Shown one piece after another: positions 18,865 to 26,901 of a stretch of 64,000 nt of DNA. A model generated the notes under the pieces. That model saw nothing but the letters and a program-made list of their open reading frames with translations. It had not been told where the DNA came from and ran no database searches. Position 1 is the first letter of the stretch. Each line of letters starts with the position of its first letter. The DNA is taken from assembly GCF_000482545.1 (NCBI RefSeq), contig NZ_KI519454.1:1-64000 (forward strand), given 5' to 3'. The position numbers and the translations under genes were made by a program. This stretch comes from Arthrobacter sp. 35W. GTDB taxonomy: Bacteria > Actinomycetota > Actinomycetes > Actinomycetales > Micrococcaceae.

Positions 18865-19146
18865 CTAGAGGCTGCGGCGGCGGGCAATGGCCCGCAACAC
18901 GCCAATGCCCATCATGACGAAGGCCACCGGCAGCCCAATCATGGCGATCCAGGCCAGCCCCGGCCAGGCGGCGGCACCGGCCCATTTCAACAGCAGCATG
19001 GCGGCCAGCGAGCCAACCGAGACGACGGCCAGCACTGTTGCGGCCACGGTGAAAATGGCCCAGCCGCGGGCGTTTTCCCGTGCGGCGGCAGCGGATCCGG
19101 AGGAGGAATGGGCCTGGTGGTGGGCCGGGCGGCCCGTCTCTGTCAT
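18865..19146 (-). CDS. Small two-TM membrane protein, unknown function
   Basis: The protein is 93 residues from ATG 19146 (MTETGRPAHHQAHSS). A longer open frame runs upstream, but the extra part is antisense to the cold-shock gene leader and Cys/Pro-rich, so I reject it. A Ser/Ala/His-rich N-terminus precedes two hydrophobic segments (AIFTVAATVLAVVSVGSLAAML and WIAMIGLPVAFVMMGIGVL). The C-terminus is basic (AIARRRSL), suggesting a cytoplasmic tail. The arrangement next to the helicase pair and divergent from the cold-shock gene hints at conserved neighbourhood rather than function. Confidence 0.7.
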   Translation of the reverse strand: MTETGRPAHHQAHSSSGSAAAARENARGWAIFTVAATVLAVVSVGSLAAMLLLKWAGAAAWPGLAWIAMIGLPVAFVMMGIGVLRAIARRRSL

Positions 19147-19309
19147 GGTCTTAACGCTAACAGCGGACAGTGGCGGGCCAAAGCCGCCGGGGATGGCCCA
19201 ACAGGCTAATCTAGAGGCAATAGACCAGCATGGTCCATGTTGTTGCGCCCTCTCAAGGAGCATGCACACGCGGGCTGTGATTCCCCAAGAGAGCGAGAAG
19301 GTAAGTCAA

Positions 19310-19690
19310 GTGCCCACCGGCAAAGTGAAGTGGTACGACAACGAAAAGGGCTTCGGCTTCCTGACCACCGACGATGGCAAGGAAGTTTTCCTGCACGCCA
19401 ATGCGCTGCCCGCCGACGCCGGCGAAATCAAGGTTGGCGCGCGGATGGAATTCGGTGTGGCCGACGGACGCAAGGGCGCCCAGGCCATGGCCGCCCGCAT
19501 TCTGGACAAGGCCCCCTCGGTGGCCAAGGCCAAGCGCATGCCCGCCAGGGATCTGGCCCCGATCGTGCAGGATCTGGTCAGCCTGCTGGAACGCTCGGTA
19601 GGCTCACTCACCAACGGCAAGTACCCGGAAGGTGACGCCAGCAAGATCGCCGCTGCGTTGCGCAAGGTTGCCGACAACTTCGACGCTTAG
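19310..19690 (+). CDS. Cold-shock domain protein with C-terminal extension
   Basis: The product has 126 residues. The conserved PTGKVKWYDNEKGFGF follows GTG 19310, with AGAAGGTAA as ribosome-binding site. The nucleic-acid-binding motifs RNP1 (KGFGF, residues 13-17) and RNP2 (VFLH, 26-29) are intact. After the roughly 70-residue cold-shock fold comes a 55-residue tail (LAPIVQDLVSLLERSVGSLTN and following) seen in long actinobacterial Csp proteins. It probably acts as an RNA chaperone or single-strand binder. The stop overlaps the next start by one base, so it is co-translated with the DUF3027 gene. Confidence 0.93.
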   Translation: MPTGKVKWYDNEKGFGFLTTDDGKEVFLHANALPADAGEIKVGARMEFGVADGRKGAQAMAARILDKAPSVAKAKRMPARDLAPIVQDLVSLLERSVGSLTNGKYPEGDASKIAAALRKVADNFDA

Positions 19691-20433
19691 TGACGGCCCC
19701 CATGAATGCCGCAGAACCCACCTCCACATCCTCCGACAATGCCGACGTGGCCGACGCGCCCGAGGCGCCTGCCGCGAAGGCCGGCGCCGCCAAGCGCGCT
19801 GTGAAGCGTCCCGTGGCGCGCCCGGGCGTGCCCGTGTGGCGCACCGGCAAGCCCGACGCCTTCCTGGCCGAGGCCACGGCCACCGCCCGCGAGGCAGTGC
19901 GCAGCATTGCCGGGGAGCACCAGATCGGCGCCCACCTGGGCGCCCGCAGCGAGGGTGAACGTGTGGTGACGCATCTCTTTGAGTGCACCATGCCCGGCTA
20001 CGGCGGCTGGACCTGGTTTGCCGTGCTGACACGGGTGTCCCGATCCAAGACCGCCACGGTGAATGAGGTGGGCCTGCTGCCCACCGAGGCCTCCGTGCTG
20101 GCGCCGGACTGGGTGCCGTGGGCCGAGCGGGTGCGTCCGGAGGATGCCGCGGCATTGGCCGAGGCGCAGGCTGCCGACGAGCTGCGTGCAGCGGGTTCAC
20201 GGGGGGCCACCGAAGAGGCGCCGGCGTCCGAGGACGACGCTGCCGCCGCGGAGGACGAGTCCGGCGGGGAGCCCGATGATGAGGCCGACGACGACGACGC
20301 CGGGACCGGGTCCGACGTCGAAGAGTCCGAGTCCGACGACGAAGACTACGACGAAGACGACGAGTCCGAAGAAGACGAGTCAGAAGAAGACGAGTCAGAA
20401 GAAGACGAAGAGGACGGTTCCGAGGAAGCGTAG
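19690..20433 (+). CDS. DUF3027 protein with long acidic tail
   Basis: The product is 247 residues, starting at GTG 19690 that shares its G with the TAG of the cold-shock gene. The N-terminus is Ala/Lys-rich and basic (AAKAGAAKRAVKRPVARPG). The central DUF3027 domain, about residues 50-155, contains VVTHLFECTMPGYGGWTWFAV and VNEVGLLPTE. The last 75 residues are almost all Asp, Glu and Ser, and include three near-identical copies of DESEE encoded by an 18-base tandem repeat. No enzymatic role is known to me. Constant pairing with a cold-shock gene in related genomes suggests a linked role in RNA or ribosome biology. Confidence 0.85.
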   Translation: MTAPMNAAEPTSTSSDNADVADAPEAPAAKAGAAKRAVKRPVARPGVPVWRTGKPDAFLAEATATAREAVRSIAGEHQIGAHLGARSEGERVVTHLFECTMPGYGGWTWFAVLTRVSRSKTATVNEVGLLPTEASVLAPDWVPWAERVRPEDAAALAEAQAADELRAAGSRGATEEAPASEDDAAAAEDESGGEPDDEADDDDAGTGSDVEESESDDEDYDEDDESEEDESEEDESEEDEEDGSEEA

Positions 20434-20485
20434 CCTCCCGGCACACCCGTGCTAAAAACATCATCACAACTCTGCATGAACTTCG

Positions 20486-20547
20486 ACACTGCACCAAACA
20501 CTGTGGGCCCCTCCAATTGGAGGGGCCCACAGTGTTTGGTGCAGTGT
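20486..20547. terminator. 62-bp perfect palindrome between convergent genes (bidirectional terminator)
   Basis: The two arms are 31 bases each and perfectly complementary, meeting at AATT in the centre (20515-20518). The stem contains GGGCCCCTCC and would form an extremely stable hairpin on either strand. It lies between the DUF3027 stop (20433) and the serC stop (20565), which point toward each other. Short T- or A-rich runs flank it only weakly. A shared terminator is the simplest reading; a repeat-family origin is also possible. Confidence 0.8.
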
Positions 20548-20564
20548 GTGCTTCGGAACTTTGG

Positions 20565-21770
<1,206 letters not shown>

Positions 21771-21892
21771 CTAACTCGTGTCATCGAACGTAGGATGGTG
21801 GGGAGTGTGTGCCAGCTGCAGCCTTCCAATAGGCGCGGCATCTGTATCTGCGGCCACCCGTTCCACTTCATACCGCCAGGAGGGTGTTGACA

Positions 21893-22588
21893 ATGACGGA
21901 CCTGATCGACACAACGGAAATGTACCTTCGGACCATTCTGGAACTCGAAGAGGAAAACATCGTTGCGCTGCGGGCCCGCATTGCCGAGCGCCTGCACCAT
22001 TCCGGCCCCACCGTGTCCCAGACCGTGGGCCGCATGGAGCGCGACGGCCTGGTGGTCGTCTCCGGCGACAGGCACCTGGAGCTGACGGCCCTGGGCCGCG
22101 ACAAGGCCACCAAGGTGATGCGCAAGCACCGCCTGGCCGAGCGCCTGCTCTCCGACGTCATCGGTCTGGACTGGGCCTACGTCCACGACGAGGCCTGCCG
22201 CTGGGAGCATGTCATGAGCGAGCGCGTTGAGCAGCGGCTCTTCGACCTGCTGGGCCGCCCCGAGGAATCGCCCTATGGCAACCCGATCCCCGGTTTGGAG
22301 GATCTTGGCGGTGCCGCTACGGCGTCTTTCACTGACGGCGTAATGAATCTTTTGGACGTCATGGAGAACTACACGCCCGGGGCCAGTGTCACCATTGCCC
22401 GCCTGTCCGAGCGGATCCAGGTGGAGCCCGAATTGCTGACCCAGCTGGATGAGGGTGGCATGCGCCCCGGGGCGAAGATCTCCCTGGAGCAGGTGGGGGA
22501 GTACATTTCCGTCCGCGTTCCGGGCATTGAGGGCGCCCTGGAGCTGCCGCCGGAAGTTGCCGGGCACGTTTTCGTCTCCGTGGGCTGA
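21893..22588 (+). CDS. ideR: DtxR/IdeR-family metal-dependent repressor
   Basis: The protein is 231 residues. MTDLIDTTEMYLRTILELEEE is the family signature start, preceded by AGGAGGG; an upstream GTG at 21884 is less likely. The winged helix covers about residues 5-70 (HHSGPTVSQTVGRMERDGLV is the recognition region). The metal-binding dimerisation domain is at about 70-140, with WEHVMSERVEQRL and NPIPG. An SH3-like C-terminal domain ends in PPEVAGHVFVSVG. It probably represses iron (or manganese) uptake genes when metal is replete. No clear 19-bp iron box is visible in front of it. Confidence 0.9.
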   Translation: MTDLIDTTEMYLRTILELEEENIVALRARIAERLHHSGPTVSQTVGRMERDGLVVVSGDRHLELTALGRDKATKVMRKHRLAERLLSDVIGLDWAYVHDEACRWEHVMSERVEQRLFDLLGRPEESPYGNPIPGLEDLGGAATASFTDGVMNLLDVMENYTPGASVTIARLSERIQVEPELLTQLDEGGMRPGAKISLEQVGEYISVRVPGIEGALELPPEVAGHVFVSVG

Positions 22589-22644
22589 CCCACTTCGGAT
22601 ATCCGACAACCCACCAGTTGTGCACAATTTAGATCACGAATGGA

Positions 22645-22672
22645 TTACGGAGCGTCCGCTTTCACGTATAGT
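22645..22672 (+). promoter_or_regulatory. Candidate promoter for riboswitch 1 and the M23 peptidase
   Basis: A -35-like TTACGG (22645-22650) and -10-like TATAGT (22667-22672) are separated by 16 bases. They lie about 40 bases before the structured leader begins. This is a visual match only; the -10 is strong, the -35 weak. Confidence 0.45.
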
Positions 22673-22711
22673 GGAAGCTAGACGCTGATACCAAAGCGTT
22701 ACCTTCTCCGG

Positions 22712-22957
22712 CGCCGAGCCTTGCCTGCGGAGAAAGGTGCAATGACCTTCCAGGCAAGGGCGGAGGAACCACTTTCCGGCAGCAGAACCGTCTGCAGCCT
22801 TGGGGTGAAGCCCGTTGATGGCACCAAACCAGCAGTACAGATGTGCCCCTGAGTGGATACCCCTGTGCCTGGTGCGGCTGCCGCTGCGGGCCGAGTTGAT
22901 GAACCACTCTCTGACTCGAATCCGACAGCTAACTTCGCAGGTGTTCAAGAGAGGCTG
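22712..22957 (+). ncRNA. c-di-AMP (ydaO-yuaA) riboswitch 1
   Basis: The leader shows the ydaO signatures in order: GGCGGAGGAACCA near 22760, CTTGGGGTGAAGCC near 22798-22812, and CGAATCCGACAGCTAAC near 22917-22933, then CGCAGG and AGAGAGGCT at the 3' end. The gap from the repressor stop to the peptidase start is 374 bases and is essentially filled by this element. The 3' strand AGAGAGG sits where the ribosome-binding site of the TTG start at 22963 should be, so ligand binding may mask translation initiation. Boundaries are approximate. Confidence 0.87.
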
Positions 22958-22962
22958 CAAAC

Positions 22963-23802
22963 TTGTCCATCGAAAAACAGCACGGCCGCCGCCGCGCCGG
23001 CGGTCCTTCCGCCGCTGCGACCTCCGTACTCGAAGCTGCCCCTGCCCTGCAGGTGGCCCTGCCGAGCCGCCGCGACGCCATCCGTGCCGAGCAGCGCACC
23101 CGCCACTCCGGCCTGGGCGGCGCCGTCCGCCAGCTTTCGGATCTGGCCACCGCCGCAGGAGCCGGCCAGAAGGTCGGCCTTGCGCTGGCCGTGACCGGCC
23201 TTGCCCTGGCCGTCACCGTCCCCAGCACCAGCCCGGCCATGGCCAATGGTGAAGAGTCGCTCGTGCCCATGCAGACCTCTGTGGTCTCCGCCGATGCCTC
23301 GGCTTCCGTGTCCTTTGCCCGCCCCTCGGTGGGCAGCGATCTGGATGCAGACGGCAAGCTCCACCAGACTCTGGCCGCCACCGCCGCCAAGGTCACCCCC
23401 GAGGCCGCCAAGGGCGTGCTCGCAGCACCCCTCGATACGCTGACGCCCACCTCCGGATTCGGCCAGCGGATCAACCCGCTCACCGGCCAGCTCGGTGAAA
23501 ACCACACCGGCCAGGACTACGCAGCCACGTGTGGCACCGCCGTCCACGCCGCAGCCGGCGGCACCGTGACCTTCGCAGGCTGGCACCAGTACGGCGGTGG
23601 AAACCGCGTTGTGGTGGACCACGGCAACGGACTGTCCACCTCGTACAACCACCTCTCCAGCATTGAGGTCAAGGTTGGCCAGAAGCTCGAGCGCGGCGAC
23701 CGCCTGGCACTCAGCGGCACCACCGGCGCCTCCACCGGCTGCCACCTGCACTTCGAGGTCATGGTCAACGACAAGACCGTCGACCCCCTCGGCTGGCTCT
23801 AG
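22963..23802 (+). CDS. M23-family peptidoglycan endopeptidase, secreted
   Basis: The product has 279 residues. The TTG at 22963 is the only start compatible with the riboswitch end and spacing to AGAGAGG. A basic N-terminal region (about 70 residues, RRRAGGPS, RRDAIRAEQRTR) precedes a hydrophobic segment (VGLALAVTGLALAVTVPSTSPAMA), giving an unusually long signal region. The LytM/M23 domain is at 155-279 with zinc ligands H181 and D185 (ENHTGQDY) and H261/H263 (GCHLHFEV). C190 and C260 could form a disulfide. It probably cleaves peptide cross-links during wall remodelling. Confidence 0.92.
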   Translation: MSIEKQHGRRRAGGPSAAATSVLEAAPALQVALPSRRDAIRAEQRTRHSGLGGAVRQLSDLATAAGAGQKVGLALAVTGLALAVTVPSTSPAMANGEESLVPMQTSVVSADASASVSFARPSVGSDLDADGKLHQTLAATAAKVTPEAAKGVLAAPLDTLTPTSGFGQRINPLTGQLGENHTGQDYAATCGTAVHAAAGGTVTFAGWHQYGGGNRVVVDHGNGLSTSYNHLSSIEVKVGQKLERGDRLALSGTTGASTGCHLHFEVMVNDKTVDPLGWL

Positions 23803-23910
23803 CCCCAAGCCTGGTCCACCGGCCGGGCCCCAGCGGCCCGGCGTCTGACGTTCAGCATCACGCCCAGGTAACGAAGATCACAGGTTTATCAACATCACCG
23901 TGACCTTAAC

Positions 23911-23939
23911 GTGACATGGTCCTTTAAATCCTGTACCGT
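23911..23939 (+). promoter_or_regulatory. Candidate promoter for riboswitch 2
   Basis: GTGACA (23911-23916) and TACCGT (23934-23939) are spaced by 17 bases, immediately before the second structured leader. The sequence quality is moderate, and the position fits well. Confidence 0.5.
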
Positions 23940-24186
23940 CGTAAGTGCGCCTCCTTCGAATAAAAGGGGGCGCCCGCAAGTGGATTGCCTAGCTCTGCCA
24001 CTACTTGCGGTCCGTTCGCAACATTCGTCTGGCAGGGGCGGGGGAACCAATTTCGGGCTTCTGAAACTAGAAGTCCTTGGGGTGAAGCCGCGAAGCATTC
24101 TTTCGGGAAACCGAGGTGAATGTGGAGCGGCCGGGTGACTCCCATCCGAATCCGACAGCTTACCTCGCAGGCATTGGGAGAGGCTT
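23940..24186 (+). ncRNA. c-di-AMP (ydaO-yuaA) riboswitch 2
   Basis: All hallmark segments are present: GGCGGGGGAACCA at about 24037-24049, CTTGGGGTGAAGCC at about 24076-24089, CCGAATCCGACAGCTTACC at about 24145-24163, and CGCAGGC then GGGAGAGGCT at 24176-24185. The last segment is also the probable ribosome-binding site of the GTG at 24192. It fills the 389-base gap after the M23 gene. The coding frame drawn further upstream from 24120 runs through the riboswitch and is not real coding. Confidence 0.9.
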
Positions 24187-24191
24187 CAATC

Positions 24192-24926
24192 GTGTCGTCA
24201 AACACTGCCCTTGGGCGCCACCGTGCGCCCTCCACCAGCGTGAATCCGCTGACCGCCATTTCCAAGGCCGTCTCGTCCAATGCCGGTACCTTCGGACGCC
24301 AGGCCGCTGTTGTTGCAGCCGCCTCTGGTCTTATCGTCAGCATTGGCCTTCCAGCCCAGGCAGCCGAATCCGGCCGCGTCAGCACCGAATCTTCCTCAGC
24401 CGTCCAGGTTGCCGAGACCGTAGTATCGGTCCCCGACACCGCGGCTGTTTCTTTTGCCCGCACCGAGGTCGCCTCTGAGCCGGCCCCCGTGAAGGTTGCG
24501 GCCCCCGTTGCCGTCCAGTCCAACGCCGTCGAGGCTACTGCGACCGCTGCAGCCCCCAAGGCCGCCGCCGCTGCTCCGGCACTCGCCGTCAGCGCCGGCC
24601 AGTCCGGTGTTGCAGCAGCCGCCTACGCCGGCATCGGCAGCCCCTACGTCTGGGGCGGCACGTCCCCCTCCGGCTGGGACTGCTCCGGCTTCGTCCAGTG
24701 GGCCTACGCCCAGGCTGGCATCTCCATCCCGCGCACCAACCAGTGGAGCGTCATGGTCCAGACCGCCAACCCGCAGCCGGGTGACCTGGTGGTCCAGAAC
24801 GGTGGCGTCCACGTAGGCATCTACGTTGGCAACGGCATGGTCATCAGCGCCTTGAACCCGAGCCAGGGCACCCTGCTCCTGCCGGCCTCCGCCACCGGAA
24901 CCAGCGTTTTCTACACCATGGGCTAA
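24192..24926 (+). CDS. NlpC/P60-family cell-wall hydrolase, secreted
   Basis: The product has 244 residues from GTG 24192. The N-terminus is basic, with the hydrophobic signal at about 37-58 (AAVVAAASGLIVSIGLPAQAA). A low-complexity Ala/Val/Pro linker (about 60-135) follows, then the NlpC/P60 domain at 136-244. The catalytic Cys is C164 in WDCSGFVQWAY and the His is H207 in GGVHVGIYVGNG. It hydrolyses peptidoglycan stem peptides (gamma-D-Glu-diamino acid bonds in the family). Regulation by the c-di-AMP riboswitch directly upstream is expected. Its N-terminal 60 residues closely resemble those of the next gene. Confidence 0.93.
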   Translation: MSSNTALGRHRAPSTSVNPLTAISKAVSSNAGTFGRQAAVVAAASGLIVSIGLPAQAAESGRVSTESSSAVQVAETVVSVPDTAAVSFARTEVASEPAPVKVAAPVAVQSNAVEATATAAAPKAAAAAPALAVSAGQSGVAAAAYAGIGSPYVWGGTSPSGWDCSGFVQWAYAQAGISIPRTNQWSVMVQTANPQPGDLVVQNGGVHVGIYVGNGMVISALNPSQGTLLLPASATGTSVFYTMG

Positions 24927-25035
24927 CCACCCCCGCTTCGTGCGGGCCGGCGGCCCGCTCAAATCCTCCGCCGAGCCCCGAAACACCAAAAAGCTGAATC
25001 CCCACCAGCTTGAGGACATCGAAAGAGAGATTTAC

Positions 25036-25800
25036 ATGAGCAACCGTGCCCCCATTGCGCGCCACCGCGCCGAGGCCCCCAAGACCAGTTCCATCGCCGT
25101 CATCGCCAAGGCCGTCAGCCACAACGCCGGCGGCATGGGCCGCCAGGCCGCCGTCATCGCCGCGGCCTCCGGCCTGGTTCTGACCTCCGGCATTGCCGCC
25201 AACGCAGCAGAGCCGACCATCGAGCGCACCGCCGATGCCGCCTCCACCCTGAGCCTGAAGACCGAAGCTGCACAGGCCGTCACCGCGGCCTCGACGGTGA
25301 AGATCACCTTCGCCAGCCCCGAGGTCAGCTCCACCCCGGCACCCGAGGCCCCCAAGCCCGTCGTCGAGGTCAAGAGCAACGACGTTGCCGCCGCCCCCGC
25401 TGCACAGGCCGGCGTCGCCAAGACCGCCGCAGCCCCCGCTGCACAGGCTCCGGCCCCCGTGGTCGCCAGCGGCGTTGGCGCCACGATCGCCGCCGCTGCC
25501 TACGCCCAGCTGGGTGTCTTCCAGGACTGCACCGCCCTGGCGAGCAACGCTCTGGCCGCAGCCGGCATCTACTACCACGGCTGGCCGGCAGGCTACCTGT
25601 CCCTGGGCCGCACGGTTTCCGCCGCTGAGGCACAGCCGGGCGACCTCGTCTACTACGCCGATGCAGGCGCCGGCGTACCGCACATCGCCGTTTACGTTGG
25701 CAACGGCCAGGCAGTCCACGGCGGCTACAACGGTGGCAACACCGTCGTCGCCAGCGTCAACCTGGGCACCGGCCACACCTTCATCGCGATCGGCCACTAG
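25036..25800 (+). CDS. NlpC/P60-like (CHAP-like) cell-wall hydrolase, secreted
   Basis: The product is 254 residues from ATG 25036. The signal region AAVIAAASGLVLTSGIAANAA almost copies that of its upstream neighbour, as does the preceding AVIAKAVSHNAGGMGRQ, so the pair arose by duplication of at least the leader. An Ala/Pro/Val linker follows, with a direct repeat APAAQA. The C-terminal domain has Cys C165 in FQDCTALASNAL and His H216 in VPHIAVYVGNG. The catalytic domain is more diverged than the leader. There is no riboswitch in the 109-base gap, so it is probably co-transcribed with the gene before it. Confidence 0.88.
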   Translation: MSNRAPIARHRAEAPKTSSIAVIAKAVSHNAGGMGRQAAVIAAASGLVLTSGIAANAAEPTIERTADAASTLSLKTEAAQAVTAASTVKITFASPEVSSTPAPEAPKPVVEVKSNDVAAAPAAQAGVAKTAAAPAAQAPAPVVASGVGATIAAAAYAQLGVFQDCTALASNALAAAGIYYHGWPAGYLSLGRTVSAAEAQPGDLVYYADAGAGVPHIAVYVGNGQAVHGGYNGGNTVVASVNLGTGHTFIAIGH

Positions 25801-25813
25801 GTTCGACTGCCCT

Positions 25814-25845
25814 CTACAGCCCCCACCTCACGGCGGGGGCTGTAG
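25814..25845 (+). terminator. Hairpin terminator after the hydrolase block
   Basis: The arms CTACAGCCCCC (25814-25824) and GGGGGCTGTAG (25835-25845) are perfectly complementary with a 10-base loop. It lies 13 bases after the last hydrolase stop. Only a short T run follows, as is common in high-GC actinobacteria. Confidence 0.75.
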
Positions 25846-25902
25846 GCGTTTAACGGCCTATATTCGATGAATAGAACGTATTGGGTTCCGGAGGAGATGC
25901 TG

Positions 25903-26598
25903 ATGGTGGGTGTGCAGGGAGCCATTGTGCTGGCCGGGGGAAGGTCCTCGCGGCTGGGTGGCGTGTCCAAGGCCGGGTTGGAGTTCGAGGGCGAAACCCT
26001 GCTGGCCCGTGCCGTGGCCGTGGCGCGCGGCGCCCTGGCGGATTCTGCGCCGGCGGCGTCCGGTGCGGCGGCCGGCCCAGAACCGGTAGCGGAGCCCGGA
26101 CGGATTGCCGTCGTCGGCCCCGCAGAGGCGAGTGCTGAACTGCTGCCTGCCGGGCACGGCTGCCGGCTGGTCCGCGAGGAGCCGCCCTTTGCGGGCCCCG
26201 CGGCGGCCCTGGACGCGGGGATGCGGGCCCTTGCGTCCACGTCCGGCCGAGTGCTGGTGCTGGCCTGCGACATGCCCGGCGCCGGAACCGCCGTCGTGGC
26301 CCTGCTCCGCTGGCTGGAGGAACACCCGGAGTCCACGGGTGCGCTGGCAGTGGACGGCGGCCGCGACCAGCCGCTGGCGGCCATCTACCCTGCCGAGGCC
26401 CTGCGCAGCGCCCTCGCCGCCATCGACGCAACGCGGGGACTCCAAAACGCTCCGGTGCATCCGCTGGTTGCTAGGCTGGAGGCGGCCGGCGTGGCCCGTG
26501 TGGATGTTCCCGCGGGCAGCACGGCCGACGTTGACACCTGGACCGATGCCGCAGCACTGGGCGTAGGCCCTGGCCGAGGCAATGCGCCCGGCCTTTGA
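25903..26598 (+). CDS. mobA: Molybdenum cofactor guanylyltransferase (MobA-like)
   Basis: The product has 231 residues. MobA transfers GMP to molybdopterin to make the bis-MGD cofactor used by enzymes such as formate dehydrogenases. The start at 25903 is supported by GGAGGAG six bases upstream; two in-frame ATGs lie 6 and 36 bases earlier. The nucleotide-binding signature AIVLAGGRSSRLGG is intact. The following SKAGL has Ser where DK is usual, a notable substitution. VLVLACDMPGA is the metal-binding region. It heads an operon with the DUF6457 gene and moeA. Confidence 0.85.
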   Translation: MVGVQGAIVLAGGRSSRLGGVSKAGLEFEGETLLARAVAVARGALADSAPAASGAAAGPEPVAEPGRIAVVGPAEASAELLPAGHGCRLVREEPPFAGPAAALDAGMRALASTSGRVLVLACDMPGAGTAVVALLRWLEEHPESTGALAVDGGRDQPLAAIYPAEALRSALAAIDATRGLQNAPVHPLVARLEAAGVARVDVPAGSTADVDTWTDAAALGVGPGRGNAPGL

Positions 26599-26622
26599 GA
26601 ATGCCGCACCTGGAGGATCCAC

Positions 26623-26901
26623 ATGAAAAGCCAAGAAGAGGTCCTGAGCGACTGGCTGCACACCCTGGTGCAGGCGTTTGAAATCGCCGACGTTGACGTC
26701 GACATCGATGCCATCCTTTCGCTCGCCGGAGTGGCTGCGCACAATGTCATCCGCCCCGCCGCCCCGCTGACCACCTTCGTGGCCGGTCTGGCCGCGGGTC
26801 TGGCCGCAGGATCGGGCCAGGCCTCCGAAGAGCTGGCCATCACCTCCGCGATCGCCATGGCCCGCCGCCTGGCCGAGGCCGAAGCAGGAGCCCAGAGCTA
26901 G
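26623..26901 (+). CDS. DUF6457-type small protein in molybdopterin operon
   Basis: The product is 92 residues, acidic at the N-terminus (LSDWLHTLVQAFEIADVDVDIDAIL) with Ala-rich predicted helices (TTFVAGLAAGLAAG). No membrane anchor is certain. The position between mobA and moeA, with its stop overlapping the moeA GTG by one base, matches small DUF6457 proteins often fused or adjacent to MobA in actinobacteria. It is likely a helper in cofactor assembly; function unproven. Confidence 0.7.
   Translation: MKSQEEVLSDWLHTLVQAFEIADVDVDIDAILSLAGVAAHNVIRPAAPLTTFVAGLAAGLAAGSGQASEELAITSAIAMARRLAEAEAGAQS

Noticed and set aside
24120-24191. Upstream extension of the first NlpC/P60 frame
   Set aside because: It translates the conserved riboswitch sequence (CGAATCCGACAGC), so it cannot be real coding.
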